A DNA stretch of 64,000 nt from JACKCP01 sp034007295 (GTDB lineage: Bacteria; Desulfobacterota; Desulfobacteria; Desulfobacterales; JACKCP01): NCBI GenBank assembly GCA_034007295.1, contig JAVERC010000012.1, positions 1-64,000 of the forward strand, read 5' to 3'. The position numbers and the translations under genes are program-made. Under the pieces are notes generated by a model. It saw only the letters and a program-made list of their open reading frames with translations. It did no database searches and was not told the DNA's origin. Shown piece by piece: positions 8,941 to 19,496 of the stretch (its first letter is position 1; each line of letters starts with the position of its first letter).

Positions 8941-10332
8941 TTGGATTTTACAAAACCGGTTTACTGGCATCAGGGTTTATTTCTTCAGCCCCATCATTTT
9001 CAGCAGCAGGAACTTTACTTAAAATCTGACTTTTCTTTTTTTACCGGCCTTATTTTGCCTTATCCATGGGGAATTAAAACCTATGAACTGAACAAGGAAT
9101 CACTTAAAAATAATATAATTGAACTTGATTCTGGTGAATTTATTTTTCAGGATACAACCATTGTATCATTCCCCAAAAATGCTGCTGCTGTTCCAAGGGT
9201 TTTTGATCCATTAAAAATTAATCAGGACAAACCTGAAAAAATTTATTTAGGCATCAAAAAAATGTCTCAGTCTTCAATCAATGCCCACCAGACTGAAAAC
9301 AGCGAAAATTTAAATGAAACCTTTGCAAGATTTGTAATAAAAGGAATTCCTGATGAAGTAAAAGACCTTTATTCAAAAGGCAGTGAAGCACAAATTGAAA
9401 AAATGACATATCTTTTAAAATTTTATTTTGAATCAGAACTTGAAAATCTTCAGAATTATTGTTTTTTCCCCATAGCAGTTATTGAAAAACAGGGAGACAA
9501 TATTTACTATAAAAATGATTTTATTCCCCCATTAATAAATGTTTCAGCATCTGAAAAAATTTTTAAACTTGTATACAATTTAAAAGAAAGCCTTTCAGCA
9601 AGAGCAAGGCAGCTTGAGGAATACAAAAATCCCCTGGGAATGAAAAAGTCATCTTTTACTACAGAATATTTTATTTATCTCATGGCCCTGCAAACTTTAA
9701 ACAGGCATCTTCCTTTATTAAATAATGTTTTGAAATTTTCAAATCTTCATCCATGGACTTTGTACAATATTCTTTGCCAGATTGCAGGTGAATTAAGCAG
9801 TTTTTCAAATAGAATAAACTGCCTTGGTGAAACAAAAATCGGAACAAAGCTGATTTTGGAATATGACCATGAAAATCTATGGGAAATTTATTCTCAAATT
9901 TCAAAACTTATTTTAGAACTTTTAGATGAAATAATAATTGGCCCGGAACATATTATTTTTCTTGAAAGAAATGAGGATGAATTTTTTGCGGAAATAAAAG
10001 AAGATATTTTTGACGGCCAAAATCTGTATTTTCTAATTGTAAAAACTTCTGAAGACAAAAATATACTTATTAAAAATATAAAAAATATTGCTAAACTTTC
10101 ATCCAAACAAACAATGGACATTCTTGTAGCAAGAGCTTTGCCTGGTATTGAAATGATTAATGAACCTTCACCGCCTTATGGAATACCTGGAAGACCTGAT
10201 TCAACATATTTTAAAATAAATCATTTGGCATCATTATTTAAAAAAGTAAAACACGAAAAAAATATCTGCCTTTATTTTGAAGGTGCTCCAAAGGATATGA
10301 GATGCGAACTTATTGTTATAAAAGGTGAATAA
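8941..10332 (+). CDS. tssK: T6SS baseplate protein TssK
   Basis: A 463-residue TssK. The N-terminus VYWHQGLFLQPHHFQQQE is the conserved family start. TssK trimers connect the baseplate to the TssL/TssM membrane complex. The start codon is TTG directly after the tssJ stop, with GGAG about eight bases upstream inside the tssJ 3' end. No ATG would preserve the conserved N-terminus. It overlaps tssL by one base, indicating coupled translation. Confidence 0.95.
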   Translation: MDFTKPVYWHQGLFLQPHHFQQQELYLKSDFSFFTGLILPYPWGIKTYELNKESLKNNIIELDSGEFIFQDTTIVSFPKNAAAVPRVFDPLKINQDKPEKIYLGIKKMSQSSINAHQTENSENLNETFARFVIKGIPDEVKDLYSKGSEAQIEKMTYLLKFYFESELENLQNYCFFPIAVIEKQGDNIYYKNDFIPPLINVSASEKIFKLVYNLKESLSARARQLEEYKNPLGMKKSSFTTEYFIYLMALQTLNRHLPLLNNVLKFSNLHPWTLYNILCQIAGELSSFSNRINCLGETKIGTKLILEYDHENLWEIYSQISKLILELLDEIIIGPEHIIFLERNEDEFFAEIKEDIFDGQNLYFLIVKTSEDKNILIKNIKNIAKLSSKQTMDILVARALPGIEMINEPSPPYGIPGRPDSTYFKINHLASLFKKVKHEKNICLYFEGAPKDMRCELIVIKGE

Positions 10333-11024
10333 TGGAAACTTTGGATTTAGGCGGTAAAACACCAAGACTTATTGATTCATTTACAGAAATAATTACATAT
10401 GTTTCATACTTTCTTGCAGATGTTGATAAAATCCAGCCTGAATTTGACAATATTAAAAATGACATAGACAAACTTTTCCTTGAGTCCCAAAAAAAAGCCA
10501 AAAACCAAAATATTAAAAATCTTGACTGGAAAAAAGGCTGTTTTCCAGTTGCAGCCTGGGTTGATGAAACAATTTTATGTTCCAACTGGAATTTCAGAGA
10601 TAAATGGAGAAAAAATCAGCTTCAGCTTAGATATTTTAAAACAACAAATGCAGGTGCAATTTTTTTTGAAAAACTTGAATCCTGCAATTCAAGGGAATTA
10701 AGGGAAATTTTTATTTACTGCCTTGCTCTTGGTTTCAAAGGCAAATTTTTTTCAGATGACGATTTTATAGAACTTTCTGAAGTTAAAGCAGACAATATTT
10801 TAAAATATTTTTCCAAAGATCAGGATATTAATATTCCAGAAACTCTTTTTCCTGAAGCCTATTGCAGTTACTCTGGTAAAATAAAAAAAAAGCAAAGAAA
10901 AATTTCAAACTTTTTTATTTATAGTTTTTTTATAGGCGGCCCTCCACTTGCAGCAGTTTTTCTTTTTTATTTATGCAGCACTAAACTTGATGAACTTTTA
11001 ATTAATCTCAAAATAATCTGGTAA
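10332..11024 (+). CDS. tssL: T6SS membrane protein TssL (DotU/IcmH type)
   Basis: A 230-residue DotU-type TssL. The cytoplasmic helical domain contains the conserved FPVAAWVDETIL region (about 73-84). A single C-terminal membrane segment (about 193-215) precedes a short tail. There is no OmpA-like peptidoglycan-binding extension, so cell-wall anchoring must come from another protein or TssJ. It overlaps tssK by one base and is followed after 14 bases by tssM, its membrane partner. Confidence 0.92.
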   Translation: METLDLGGKTPRLIDSFTEIITYVSYFLADVDKIQPEFDNIKNDIDKLFLESQKKAKNQNIKNLDWKKGCFPVAAWVDETILCSNWNFRDKWRKNQLQLRYFKTTNAGAIFFEKLESCNSRELREIFIYCLALGFKGKFFSDDDFIELSEVKADNILKYFSKDQDINIPETLFPEAYCSYSGKIKKKQRKISNFFIYSFFIGGPPLAAVFLFYLCSTKLDELLINLKIIW

Positions 11025-11038
11025 ACGGATGATAATTC

Positions 11039-14000
11039 ATGCTTAAAAAGGCTTTGAAATTAATCTTTTTTATTTTTCTTCTTACAGCAGCAGTATTTTT
11101 TATATATTTTTATACATCTTCAAAAATGCTTCCCTGGTGGACTTCTGCAGTTATGGTATCTGGAATAATTGCACTGATTTTTGTTATTATTTTTTTAAAA
11201 AAATATTTAGCCAGAAAAAAAGAAAAAAAATTTATTGAAAAAATTATTTCACATGAAAGTTTTTATGAAAAAACTCCACAATCTGGTTTTGAAACAAATA
11301 ATATATCCGAAAAATGGCTTGAATCAGTTGAGCTTTTAAAAAAATCAAACCTTAAAAAAATCGGCAATCCCCTTTATGTTCTTCCATGGTACATGGTACT
11401 TGGTGAACCTGGATGCGGAAAAACCTCATGTATAAAAAATTCAGGTCTTTATCTTCCTGTAACTGAAATAAGCAAAACAGTTTCAGTTTCAGGCACAAAA
11501 AACTTTGACTGGTGGTTTTTTCAGGAAGCAATTATCCTTGATACTGCCGGACGATATACAATCCCGGTTGATGAACAAAATGATCTAAGGGAATGGCAGA
11601 ATTTTCTTACCCTTGTATGTAAATACAGGAAAAAAGAACCTCTAAACGGAATCATTGCTGCAATATCTGCTGAGGATTTACTGAAAAAATCAAGTGAAAA
11701 CCTCAATGAAACAGGCCATGGCATTAGGAAAAGAATAGATCAGATCATGCGTGCCATGGGTTCAAAAATTCCTGTTTATATTATGGTAACAAAAACAGAC
11801 CTGATTAATGGAATGACTGATTTTTCAATGTCTCTTCATGAATCTTCACTTACCCAGGCAATGGGGTTTTCAAACCCGGATGAAAATTCAGACTACAGGT
11901 TTTTTTTGGATAAGGCATTTAATGCTATAGCCCAAAGACTCAAAGATATAAGGCTTTTAATTGCCAACAAGTCTGGAATGGAAAGCCCTGGATTTTTGAT
12001 TTTTCCTGAGGAATTTGAAAAAATTTACAATGGTCTTGAAGCATTTTTAAAAGGAATTTTTGAAAAAAATCATTACCAGGAAGATCCAATGTTTAGAGGG
12101 ATTTATTTTTCATCAGCTCTTCAAAACCAAAATCCCGAATCAGAATTTATAAAAAATTTTAATTTTATTGAAAAAGCAGTTTCACTCAGCAAAAAAAATA
12201 TCAGAAAAAGTATTTTTCTTACTGATTTTTTTAAAACCGTAATTACAAAAGACAGAAATATTTTTTATCCAATAAAAGAATTTTTAAAATGGAAAAAGAT
12301 AACAGCAGGTATTGGAATAATCTCATGGATAATGATTTTTGTATTTATTTGTGGAATTATAGGACTTTCCTTTTGGAATAATTCAAAAAATCTTTTGTTT
12401 GTTTCACAAAATATCAATTTATCTAAAAAATTGTCAGACGATATTTCTGTAAAGCTAATTGAACTAAACGATTTAAGGGAGAAAATAAGGATACTTGAAC
12501 AAAGAAACAAAACATTTCTTCCTTCTTTTCTTGAATTTGATCATTCAAAAAAAACAGAGGAAAAACTTAAACAAAGTTTTTCTAATGATTTTAAAACAAT
12601 TTTTTTATCAGAGCTTGATAAAAATATAAGTAGTTATGTAAATAAAATTAATTACAGGTCAAACAGCGTAGTTACTGCAAAATATATAGAACATTTAATT
12701 TCAAGAATTATTATTTTAGAAAACTTAAAATCTGATTCTTTTTTTAAAACAAGTGACAACGCTATTATAAATCCCCATCTTTCAGTAATTTTTCCAAATA
12801 TCAATAAGGAAATATACAGTTATTTTATAAATTCATATATTGATTTCATAAAATGGAATAACGAAAACGATTATAAAGATATTAATATTTTAAGGCTTAG
12901 AAATACTATTGAGGAAATTATACAAAAAAAAGGCCAGAACCTTTTCTGGATAGCTGAAAAAAATATTAAATACAATACATTATATGATCTTGGGTTTTTC
13001 TGGGGTAAAAATTTAGAGTCTACAAATATTTATGTAGATCCTGCATTTACTGTTTCAGGTAAAAAAGAACTGGAACTTTTTTTAAATAACCTGAAAAAAG
13101 TTTTAGAAAATGATAGGCTAATCAGCCAGATGGAAAAAGAATTTTATATCTGGTATGAAGAAAAATTTTTAAATGAGTGGCTAAATTTTGCTCTTTCCTT
13201 TCCAGCTGCTCAAAAACTTCTTGTATTAAGAGAAGATTTCAAAAATAAGGCTTTGGAAATGACCATGCCTGAAAATCCATATTTTAATCTTATAAAAACA
13301 ATTGACAATGAAACAAAATTTATAAATCAACCTCCAATATGGCTTTTAAATTTAAGGCATCTTGTAAAGGCTTCACAAATAATCCCTGAAAATGAAAAAA
13401 AAGGCTTAATAGATAATTTAAAAAACAATAAAAATAAAGTTGTAATAAAACTTAATCCTTTTAATGCTGAAGAGAAAAAAACAATTTTTGATGTATCTGA
13501 CATATATCATGAATACCTTAAATCACTTGAAAGTCTAAGGCCTGTTACCCAGTCTGCAGGTGATGCCTATGCACAGACATCTTTACTTTTTACAACCGAA
13601 CCAGGCAAAAAAGGATCAGATTCAGATTTTTACAAGGCAAATGACAATTTTTTAATGCTTATAAATGAACTTAGAAAATCAGGTGATACTGAAATTTTAA
13701 AACTTCTTTTAAAGGGTCCGCTTGATTTTTTGACTATGTACTCGGTAAGAGAAACATCATGCCTTCTTCAGGAAAAATGGGATGAACTTGTTATTGGCCC
13801 TTGTTCAGGCATTAATGATTATAAAATTCCATATCTGGTTTTTAACAAGGAAAACGGTTTTTTATGGGATTTTTTAAACGGCCCGGGAAAACCATTTATA
13901 GGCAGAAATCAAAACGGTTTTTTTGCAAACTCTTCATTCAAAAATAAAATTGATTTTAATCCTGATTTCTTAAAATACATTTCCAAAGGATCTGAAACAA

Positions 14001-14461
14001 TTGTCCAGACTGAACCGTTTTACTATGTTGATATAAAGACTCTTCCCCTTGATATAAATAATGACGCGTCAATAAAGCCCTATGGTGTAATTTTAAGGCT
14101 TAATTGTCTTGAAAATAAATCTGTTCTTGAAAATTATAATTATCCAGATGATTTTCAATTCAAATGGTCACCTGCATCATGCGGAGACACTGAACTTGAA
14201 ATCAAATTTAAAAATTTCAGCCTTATAAAAAAATATATTGGGAATCTTGGATTTGCAGAATTTTTAAATGATTTTAAAGACGGAGTAAAAGTATTTGAGC
14301 CAAAAGATTTTGAAGCAGATCAAAAAATGCTTGAATCCTTTAAAATTAAAAAAATTATTGTTTCATACAATATTAAAAACAGCATTGAAGTAATTAAACT
14401 TCTTCAAAAAACTCCTGAAAAAATACCTCCAAAAATAGCAGATTGCTGGGGTAAAGAATAA
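11039..14461 (+). CDS. tssM: T6SS membrane protein TssM (IcmF family)
   Basis: A 1140-residue IcmF/TssM. Two N-terminal membrane helices (about 8-26 and 35-53) precede a cytoplasmic NTPase-like domain with Walker A GEPGCGKTS (122-130), DTAG in ILDTAGRY, and a TKTD specificity motif in MVTKTD. A further membrane segment lies near 420-445, followed by the large periplasmic IcmF-related and DUF1215-like parts that contact TssJ. Length is normal for the family. The Walker motif is intact, so nucleotide binding is plausible. One base separates its stop from the next gene. Confidence 0.95.
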   Translation: MLKKALKLIFFIFLLTAAVFFIYFYTSSKMLPWWTSAVMVSGIIALIFVIIFLKKYLARKKEKKFIEKIISHESFYEKTPQSGFETNNISEKWLESVELLKKSNLKKIGNPLYVLPWYMVLGEPGCGKTSCIKNSGLYLPVTEISKTVSVSGTKNFDWWFFQEAIILDTAGRYTIPVDEQNDLREWQNFLTLVCKYRKKEPLNGIIAAISAEDLLKKSSENLNETGHGIRKRIDQIMRAMGSKIPVYIMVTKTDLINGMTDFSMSLHESSLTQAMGFSNPDENSDYRFFLDKAFNAIAQRLKDIRLLIANKSGMESPGFLIFPEEFEKIYNGLEAFLKGIFEKNHYQEDPMFRGIYFSSALQNQNPESEFIKNFNFIEKAVSLSKKNIRKSIFLTDFFKTVITKDRNIFYPIKEFLKWKKITAGIGIISWIMIFVFICGIIGLSFWNNSKNLLFVSQNINLSKKLSDDISVKLIELNDLREKIRILEQRNKTFLPSFLEFDHSKKTEEKLKQSFSNDFKTIFLSELDKNISSYVNKINYRSNSVVTAKYIEHLISRIIILENLKSDSFFKTSDNAIINPHLSVIFPNINKEIYSYFINSYIDFIKWNNENDYKDINILRLRNTIEEIIQKKGQNLFWIAEKNIKYNTLYDLGFFWGKNLESTNIYVDPAFTVSGKKELELFLNNLKKVLENDRLISQMEKEFYIWYEEKFLNEWLNFALSFPAAQKLLVLREDFKNKALEMTMPENPYFNLIKTIDNETKFINQPPIWLLNLRHLVKASQIIPENEKKGLIDNLKNNKNKVVIKLNPFNAEEKKTIFDVSDIYHEYLKSLESLRPVTQSAGDAYAQTSLLFTTEPGKKGSDSDFYKANDNFLMLINELRKSGDTEILKLLLKGPLDFLTMYSVRETSCLLQEKWDELVIGPCSGINDYKIPYLVFNKENGFLWDFLNGPGKPFIGRNQNGFFANSSFKNKIDFNPDFLKYISKGSETIVQTEPFYYVDIKTLPLDINNDASIKPYGVILRLNCLENKSVLENYNYPDDFQFKWSPASCGDTELEIKFKNFSLIKKYIGNLGFAEFLNDFKDGVKVFEPKDFEADQKMLESFKIKKIIVSYNIKNSIEVIKLLQKTPEKIPPKIADCWGKE

Positions 14462-14462
14462 T

Positions 14463-15146
14463 ATGTCTTCATTTGAAAATGAAATTTTTATTTGGGGCAA
14501 GCACAAAAGTTTTCCAGACTTTATTAAAATTTCAGATAATAACAAGTACCTTTTAGAAATAGAAAAGGTTTTTGACAATTCTTTGTATTTTTCATCTTTA
14601 AGCTCAACAAAGATAATTTTTTATATTTTTCATAAAAAAAAAGGATTTATTACAGGTGCAGTTTTGCAAAGTATGGACTCAAAATTAAGAAACAGCCCTT
14701 TTTTAATAGGTATAAGGTATAAAACAATTAATTATCTAAAAAAATGGAATAACCTTTTTTTATCAGGATTTCAGATTTTTGAAAATGCAGATAAAATTGT
14801 TAATAAAGAATTTGATAATATCAATTCTTTTAAAAAGGAAGCTTTTGCAACAAAAAAAATTAGATTTTCTGAAACTTTTTTATTTGTTTCAGATGATAAA
14901 ATAAAAAAGTTTGTTTTTGAAAATATAAAAAAAGAAAAAGAAAATTTAAACAAGCAAAAATTAATGGTTTTTAAAGTTGAAAAAGAGAAAAAAAATGATA
15001 TTCTCAAAATATTATATCATATTGAAAAATTAACAAATATTACTCCTTTTTCTTTTTTTTTAAGAGAAAATACCAACAATTTTCAATTGTCTTTTTTTTA
15101 CAGAAAATTTTCATATAAAGATTTGACAAACATCTGGTTAAGCTGA
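14463..15146 (+). CDS. tagF: TagF-like T6SS accessory protein
   Basis: A 227-residue protein that I assign to the TagF (DUF2094) type from two weak resemblances and position. The N-terminal IFIWGKHKSFPDFIK parallels TagF's YGKLPSRGDFV. The later LQSMDSKLRNSPFLIG parallels the SVDRVGRYFPL region. It is placed directly after tssM, where tagF usually lies. TagF proteins repress T6SS post-translationally by binding Fha, which is not seen here. The second half is lysine-rich and unusual. It could instead be an unrelated T6SS-linked gene. Confidence 0.5.
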   Translation: MSSFENEIFIWGKHKSFPDFIKISDNNKYLLEIEKVFDNSLYFSSLSSTKIIFYIFHKKKGFITGAVLQSMDSKLRNSPFLIGIRYKTINYLKKWNNLFLSGFQIFENADKIVNKEFDNINSFKKEAFATKKIRFSETFLFVSDDKIKKFVFENIKKEKENLNKQKLMVFKVEKEKKNDILKILYHIEKLTNITPFSFFLRENTNNFQLSFFYRKFSYKDLTNIWLS

Positions 15147-15169
15147 TTCTAAAAAAATAAGGAATTGAA

Positions 15170-16807
15170 ATGGTTTCTGATTCTTTAGGAAAAATACCTA
15201 TTACCAAAGAAAACCCTTGCGGAATTGATATTACCTATGAACCTGAATTTGAAGAGCTTCAGCAAGAAATTGACAAGCTGTCCATTGTTTCCTCAAATCC
15301 CGAAGGTGTTGACTGGGGAAAAGTTGTAAATTTAAGTGAATTGATTTTAAAAGAAAAATCTAAAAACCTTCTTGTTGCAGTTTATCTTTCGCAAGGTCTC
15401 ATTAAAACAAAGGGTTTTGAAGGTTTTTTAACAGGTACAAAAATAATTTCAGATATTTTAGAAAACTATTGGGATTCTTTTTTCCCTCCTCCAAAAAGAA
15501 AAAAAGGAAGAAGCAATTCAATCAGATGGTGGTATGAAAAAACAGATTTGTATCTTAAAAATATAGATCCTGAATTTAGAATAAATAAAGAAGATGCAAA
15601 TTTTCTTATCAAGCAAATAAAAGCCCTTGATTCTCTTTTATCCGAAAAATTTGAAGATTCTCCAATCTTAAATACCATTATTCAAAATGTTCAAAAAATT
15701 CCGTTTAATTTGGAAAAGGAAGACGCAAAAATAGATGAAATACCAAAACCATCAAAGGCTGAAAAAATTGAAAATAATGAAAGCCAAAATATTCCCCAAA
15801 CAATTAAGGAAAGTTTAAAAAAGGAAAGCCCTGAAAAAGAAAATTTATCAAATAAAGTTTTGCCAGAACAAGTTAATTCAGAATTAATCAAAAATGACAA
15901 AGATGCTGCAAAAGCCTTAAAACAAGGCTTTGATATACTTGTAAAAACATGTAATTATTATTTTTTTAAAGATATTTCAAATCCTGTTTCCTATAAAATT
16001 TCAAGACTTTACACCTGGGCTCAGATTGAGCAGCTTCCAGTGACAGAAAAAAACAATAAAACCCTTCTGCCCCCCCCTGACTCAGCAATAAAAAAATCAA
16101 TTGAAAACATGATTTTTTCTAAAAATTATGAAAGTGCGGTTATTACTTCAGAAAATAATTTAAGAAATTATATATTCTGGCTTGATCTGAACAGATATTC
16201 TGCTGCTGCTTTAGGTGAAATGGGAGAAAAATATTTAAAAGCAAAAATAACAATAGAAACAGAAACTTCAGGTTTTATAAAAAAGTTTATTAATCTTGAA
16301 AATTTTTGTTTTTCTGATGGAACTCCTTTTGCAGATAATGAAACAAAGTCTTGGCTCAAATCAATATCAGGTCAAACTGAAAAAAGTGACGAGTCCTTTA
16401 GTGTCTGCGGTGATGAAGTTTATTTAAAAGTTCTTGAAATTCAAAAAAAAGCAGAAATTTTTTTTAAAAATAAAAAATTATATGAAGCAGTTTTTTTATT
16501 TGAAAATGGACTTTTAGAGGCAAAATCATTAAGGGAAAAAATTTTATTGAGAATTTACCTTTCAAAATTTTTTTCAGATATTGGAAAACCTCAATTGTCA
16601 TTTCCACATCTTCAAAAAATTGAAGAAGCTATTAATGATTTTAGGCTCGAGGAATTTGAACCGGAAATTGCAGTTTTAGGTTATACCTTAATTTATAAAG
16701 CATACAAGCTTTCCAACAATGAAACACTGGTTTCAAAAAGCAGTTATTACCTTGATAAAATTTCTGTAATTAAACCTGCTAAAGGATTCAGACTTGATGA
16801 TTCTTAG
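15170..16807 (+). CDS. tssA: T6SS protein TssA
   Basis: A 545-residue TssA. The ImpA_N domain occupies about 1-140, with NPCGIDITYEPEFEEL near the start and NYWDSFFPPP near 100. A charged Lys/Glu-rich linker (about 190-245) leads to a C-terminal domain resembling the VasJ/TssA C-terminal region, which forms the ring that guides sheath assembly. The GGAATTG before the ATG is only a moderate ribosome site, but the N-terminus matches the family. It is placed before the sheath genes. Confidence 0.9.
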   Translation: MVSDSLGKIPITKENPCGIDITYEPEFEELQQEIDKLSIVSSNPEGVDWGKVVNLSELILKEKSKNLLVAVYLSQGLIKTKGFEGFLTGTKIISDILENYWDSFFPPPKRKKGRSNSIRWWYEKTDLYLKNIDPEFRINKEDANFLIKQIKALDSLLSEKFEDSPILNTIIQNVQKIPFNLEKEDAKIDEIPKPSKAEKIENNESQNIPQTIKESLKKESPEKENLSNKVLPEQVNSELIKNDKDAAKALKQGFDILVKTCNYYFFKDISNPVSYKISRLYTWAQIEQLPVTEKNNKTLLPPPDSAIKKSIENMIFSKNYESAVITSENNLRNYIFWLDLNRYSAAALGEMGEKYLKAKITIETETSGFIKKFINLENFCFSDGTPFADNETKSWLKSISGQTEKSDESFSVCGDEVYLKVLEIQKKAEIFFKNKKLYEAVFLFENGLLEAKSLREKILLRIYLSKFFSDIGKPQLSFPHLQKIEEAINDFRLEEFEPEIAVLGYTLIYKAYKLSNNETLVSKSSYYLDKISVIKPAKGFRLDDS

Positions 16808-16865
16808 TTTTAAAAATCGGCTGAAATAAACTTTTTAATAAAAAATAACAAAATAGGGAGGAAAA

Positions 16866-17345
16866 ATGGAACAGTCCATAGCTCCAAAAGAAAGAGTAAA
16901 CATTACATATAAGCCAGCAACCGGAGATGCAAAAGAAGAAGTTGAGCTGCCGCTTAAAATTCTTGTGATGGGAGATTTTACTCTTAAACAGGACAATCGT
17001 GCAGTTGAAGACAGAGAACCAATAAATATCAACAAAGATAATTTTAATGATGTACTAAAAGCACAAAATCTTGAAGCTTCATTTGCTGTGAAAAACAAAT
17101 TGTCTGACAGTAGTGAGGAAGATATTCCTGTTAACCTCAAATTTGAAACCATAAGAGATTTTGAACCAGACAATATAGTTGCAAAAGTTCCAGAACTTAA
17201 AGCTCTTATGGAATTACGTGAGGCTCTGACAGCTCTTAAAGGGCCGCTTGGCAACCTTCCTGATTTTAGAAAAAAACTTCAGGAAGCAGTAAGCGATGAA
17301 GGCATAAGAGAAAAAATACTCAAAGAACTTGGATTAGATAAGTAA
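16866..17345 (+). CDS. tssB: T6SS contractile sheath small subunit TssB
   Basis: A 159-residue TssB/VipA. The conserved PLKILVMGDFTLKQD and FDNIV-like region, and the C-terminal NLPDFRKKLQEAVSDE helix, match the family. TssB pairs with TssC to build the sheath. A strong GGGAGG ribosome site lies four bases before the ATG, fitting a highly produced structural protein. Fourteen bases separate it from tssC. Confidence 0.96.
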   Translation: MEQSIAPKERVNITYKPATGDAKEEVELPLKILVMGDFTLKQDNRAVEDREPININKDNFNDVLKAQNLEASFAVKNKLSDSSEEDIPVNLKFETIRDFEPDNIVAKVPELKALMELREALTALKGPLGNLPDFRKKLQEAVSDEGIREKILKELGLDK

Positions 17346-17359
17346 ATCAGGAGATATAT

Positions 17360-18847
17360 ATGGCTGAAGAAGAAAAAAAAATTCAACAAAAAGAAGCAGT
17401 TTCTGAAGTAAAAGAAAGTTCTCTTCTTGATCAGATAATTGAGGCAACAAAAGTAAAGCCGCAGGATGAAGCATATTCAATTACAAGAACAGGCGTTCAG
17501 GCATTTATTGATGAGCTCTTAAAACCTGAAAGGGAAGGCGTAAAGATCGGCAAGGCACTTGTAGATGATATGATTGCAAACCTTGATTCAAAAATTTCTC
17601 TTCAAGTCAATGAAATTTTGCATAATGAATCTTTCCAAAAGCTTGAATCCTCATGGAGATCTCTTAAATATCTTATAGACAACACTGATTTTCGAGAAAA
17701 TATTAAGATTTCAATTTTAAATGTAAGCAAAAATGATTTAATGGATGATTTTGAAGATTCCCCTGAAATACCACAATCAGGACTTTACAAAACAATTTAT
17801 ACAGAGGAATACGGGCAGTTTGGCGGACAGCCATATGGTGCAGTAATTGGAAACTATGATTTCGGCCCAGGTCCTCAGGATATAAAGCTTCTTCAAAACA
17901 TTGCAAGTGTTTCTGCAATGTCCCATGCACCATTTATTGCAGCAGCAGGGCCTGAATTTTTTGGAATTGAAACTTTTGATGAACTCCCTAATTTAAAAGA
18001 CCTTGAAGCAATATTTGAAGGACCTCAATATGCAAAATGGAAAAGCTTTAGAAATTCAGAAGATGCAAGATATGTCGGGCTTACTTTGCCCAAATTCATG
18101 TTAAGACTTCCATACGGCCAGGATACAATACCTGTAAAATCTTTTTCATATAAAGAAGATGTATCAGGAGGAAACAATGGCTTTTTATGGGGAAACGCAG
18201 CCTTTACCTTTGCAACCAGGATAACAGACAGCTTTGCAAAATACCGCTGGTGTGCAAACATAATAGGCCCCCAGGGAGGAGGAAGTGTTGAAAATCTTCC
18301 TGTTTATAATTTTGAATCAATGGGTTCAACCCAAACCAAAATCCCAACCCAGGTTTTATTATCTGAAAGAAAAGAATTTGAACTTGCAGAACAGGGTTTT
18401 ATTGGTCTTACAATGAGAAAAGGAAGCGATAATGCTGCTTTTTTCTCTGCAAATTCCTGTCAGAAACCAAAATTTTTCGGAAACAACCCTGAAGATAAAG
18501 AAGCAGAAATGAACTACAAACTTGGGACTCAGCTTCCCTATATGTTTGTTGTAAACAGACTTTCTCATTACATAAAAGTAATACAAAGAGAAAACATAGG
18601 CACATGGAAGCAAAGAGGTGACCTTGAAGACGAATTGTCAAAATGGCTGCGTCAATATGTTGCAGATCAGGAAAATCCTGCACCAGGAGTAAGATCAAGG
18701 CGTCCATTAAGAAAAGCAGAAATAAGTGTAAATGATGTCGCAGGAGACCCTGGATGGTATTCTGTTACAATGAAAGTAATGCCTCATTTTAAATATATGG
18801 GAGCAAATTTCACACTTTCTCTTGTTGGAAAACTGGATAAAAATTAA
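17360..18847 (+). CDS. tssC: T6SS contractile sheath large subunit TssC
   Basis: A 495-residue TssC/VipB. Signature stretches include SWRSLKYLIDNTDF (about 92-105), LPYGQDT and GNAAFTFATRI in the middle, and RRPLRKAEISVNDVAGDPGWY near the C-terminus. Full length for the family. It forms the outer layer of the contractile sheath with TssB. AGGAG precedes the ATG. A terminator-like hairpin follows, so the downstream hcp may be partly uncoupled. Confidence 0.97.
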   Translation: MAEEEKKIQQKEAVSEVKESSLLDQIIEATKVKPQDEAYSITRTGVQAFIDELLKPEREGVKIGKALVDDMIANLDSKISLQVNEILHNESFQKLESSWRSLKYLIDNTDFRENIKISILNVSKNDLMDDFEDSPEIPQSGLYKTIYTEEYGQFGGQPYGAVIGNYDFGPGPQDIKLLQNIASVSAMSHAPFIAAAGPEFFGIETFDELPNLKDLEAIFEGPQYAKWKSFRNSEDARYVGLTLPKFMLRLPYGQDTIPVKSFSYKEDVSGGNNGFLWGNAAFTFATRITDSFAKYRWCANIIGPQGGGSVENLPVYNFESMGSTQTKIPTQVLLSERKEFELAEQGFIGLTMRKGSDNAAFFSANSCQKPKFFGNNPEDKEAEMNYKLGTQLPYMFVVNRLSHYIKVIQRENIGTWKQRGDLEDELSKWLRQYVADQENPAPGVRSRRPLRKAEISVNDVAGDPGWYSVTMKVMPHFKYMGANFTLSLVGKLDKN

Positions 18848-18887
18848 ACCTTAAAATAAATTAGCATACATAAGGTTAAATTTTTTT
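18847..18887 (+). terminator. Candidate intrinsic terminator/attenuator after tssC
   Basis: AACCTTA (18847-18853) pairs with TAAGGTT (18871-18877) around an AT-rich loop and is followed by AAA and seven T residues (18881-18887). The stem overlaps the tssC stop. It could set sheath versus Hcp transcript levels. A TATAAT at 18902-18907 with no good -35 may belong to a separate hcp promoter. Confidence 0.4.
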
Positions 18888-18988
18888 GAACTGAACGAAA
18901 TTATAATTTTGTTAAATCAGGAAATAAAATTTTAAAAAGTCTTTATCAGTTTTATAAAAAAACAACTTTAATTTAAGGAGACTTAGCC

Positions 18989-19477
18989 ATGGCAATGACC
19001 GCATACATGAACCTTGAAGGTATGAATCAGGGAAAAATTGAAGGCGGATGCACACAATCTGGAAGAGAATCAATGATTCTTGTCTTTGGTGTTGATCATA
19101 ATGTAGAAATTCCAAAAGATACACATACAGGGCTTCCTACAGGACAAAGGATTCACCATCCTCTTCTCATCACAAAAGAAATAGACAAATCTTCTCCTCT
19201 TTTGTATCAGGCCTGCTGCAGCGGGGAACAATTCAAGGAAGTTTCTTTAAGCTATTACAGAATAAATGAAAAAGGCCAGGAAGAACATTATTACTCAATC
19301 AAGCTGCAAAATGCCATAATAGTAAGCATGAGAACTTATAAACCTTTAACATTTTTAGAAGAAAACAAGCCTTATAAAGACATGGAAGATGTTCAGTTTA
19401 CCTATGAAAAAATAATATGGACATATGAATCAGACGGAATAGAATCCGAAGATTCATGGAAAACACCAAAAGCATAA
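18989..19477 (+). CDS. hcp: T6SS inner tube protein Hcp (TssD)
   Basis: A 162-residue Hcp. MAMTAYMNLEGMNQGKIEGGC is the typical opening, followed by the HPLLITKEIDKSSPLLYQAC and EEHYYSIKLQNAIIVS strands of the family's beta-barrel. Hexamers stack to form the tube inside the TssBC sheath and may carry effectors. It stands apart from its neighbours (141 bases before, 112 after) with AAGGAG ahead of the ATG and terminator-like hairpins on both sides, as expected for a strongly expressed component. Confidence 0.96.
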   Translation: MAMTAYMNLEGMNQGKIEGGCTQSGRESMILVFGVDHNVEIPKDTHTGLPTGQRIHHPLLITKEIDKSSPLLYQACCSGEQFKEVSLSYYRINEKGQEEHYYSIKLQNAIIVSMRTYKPLTFLEENKPYKDMEDVQFTYEKIIWTYESDGIESEDSWKTPKA

Positions 19478-19496
19478 TAAAAAGGCAGCTATGAAT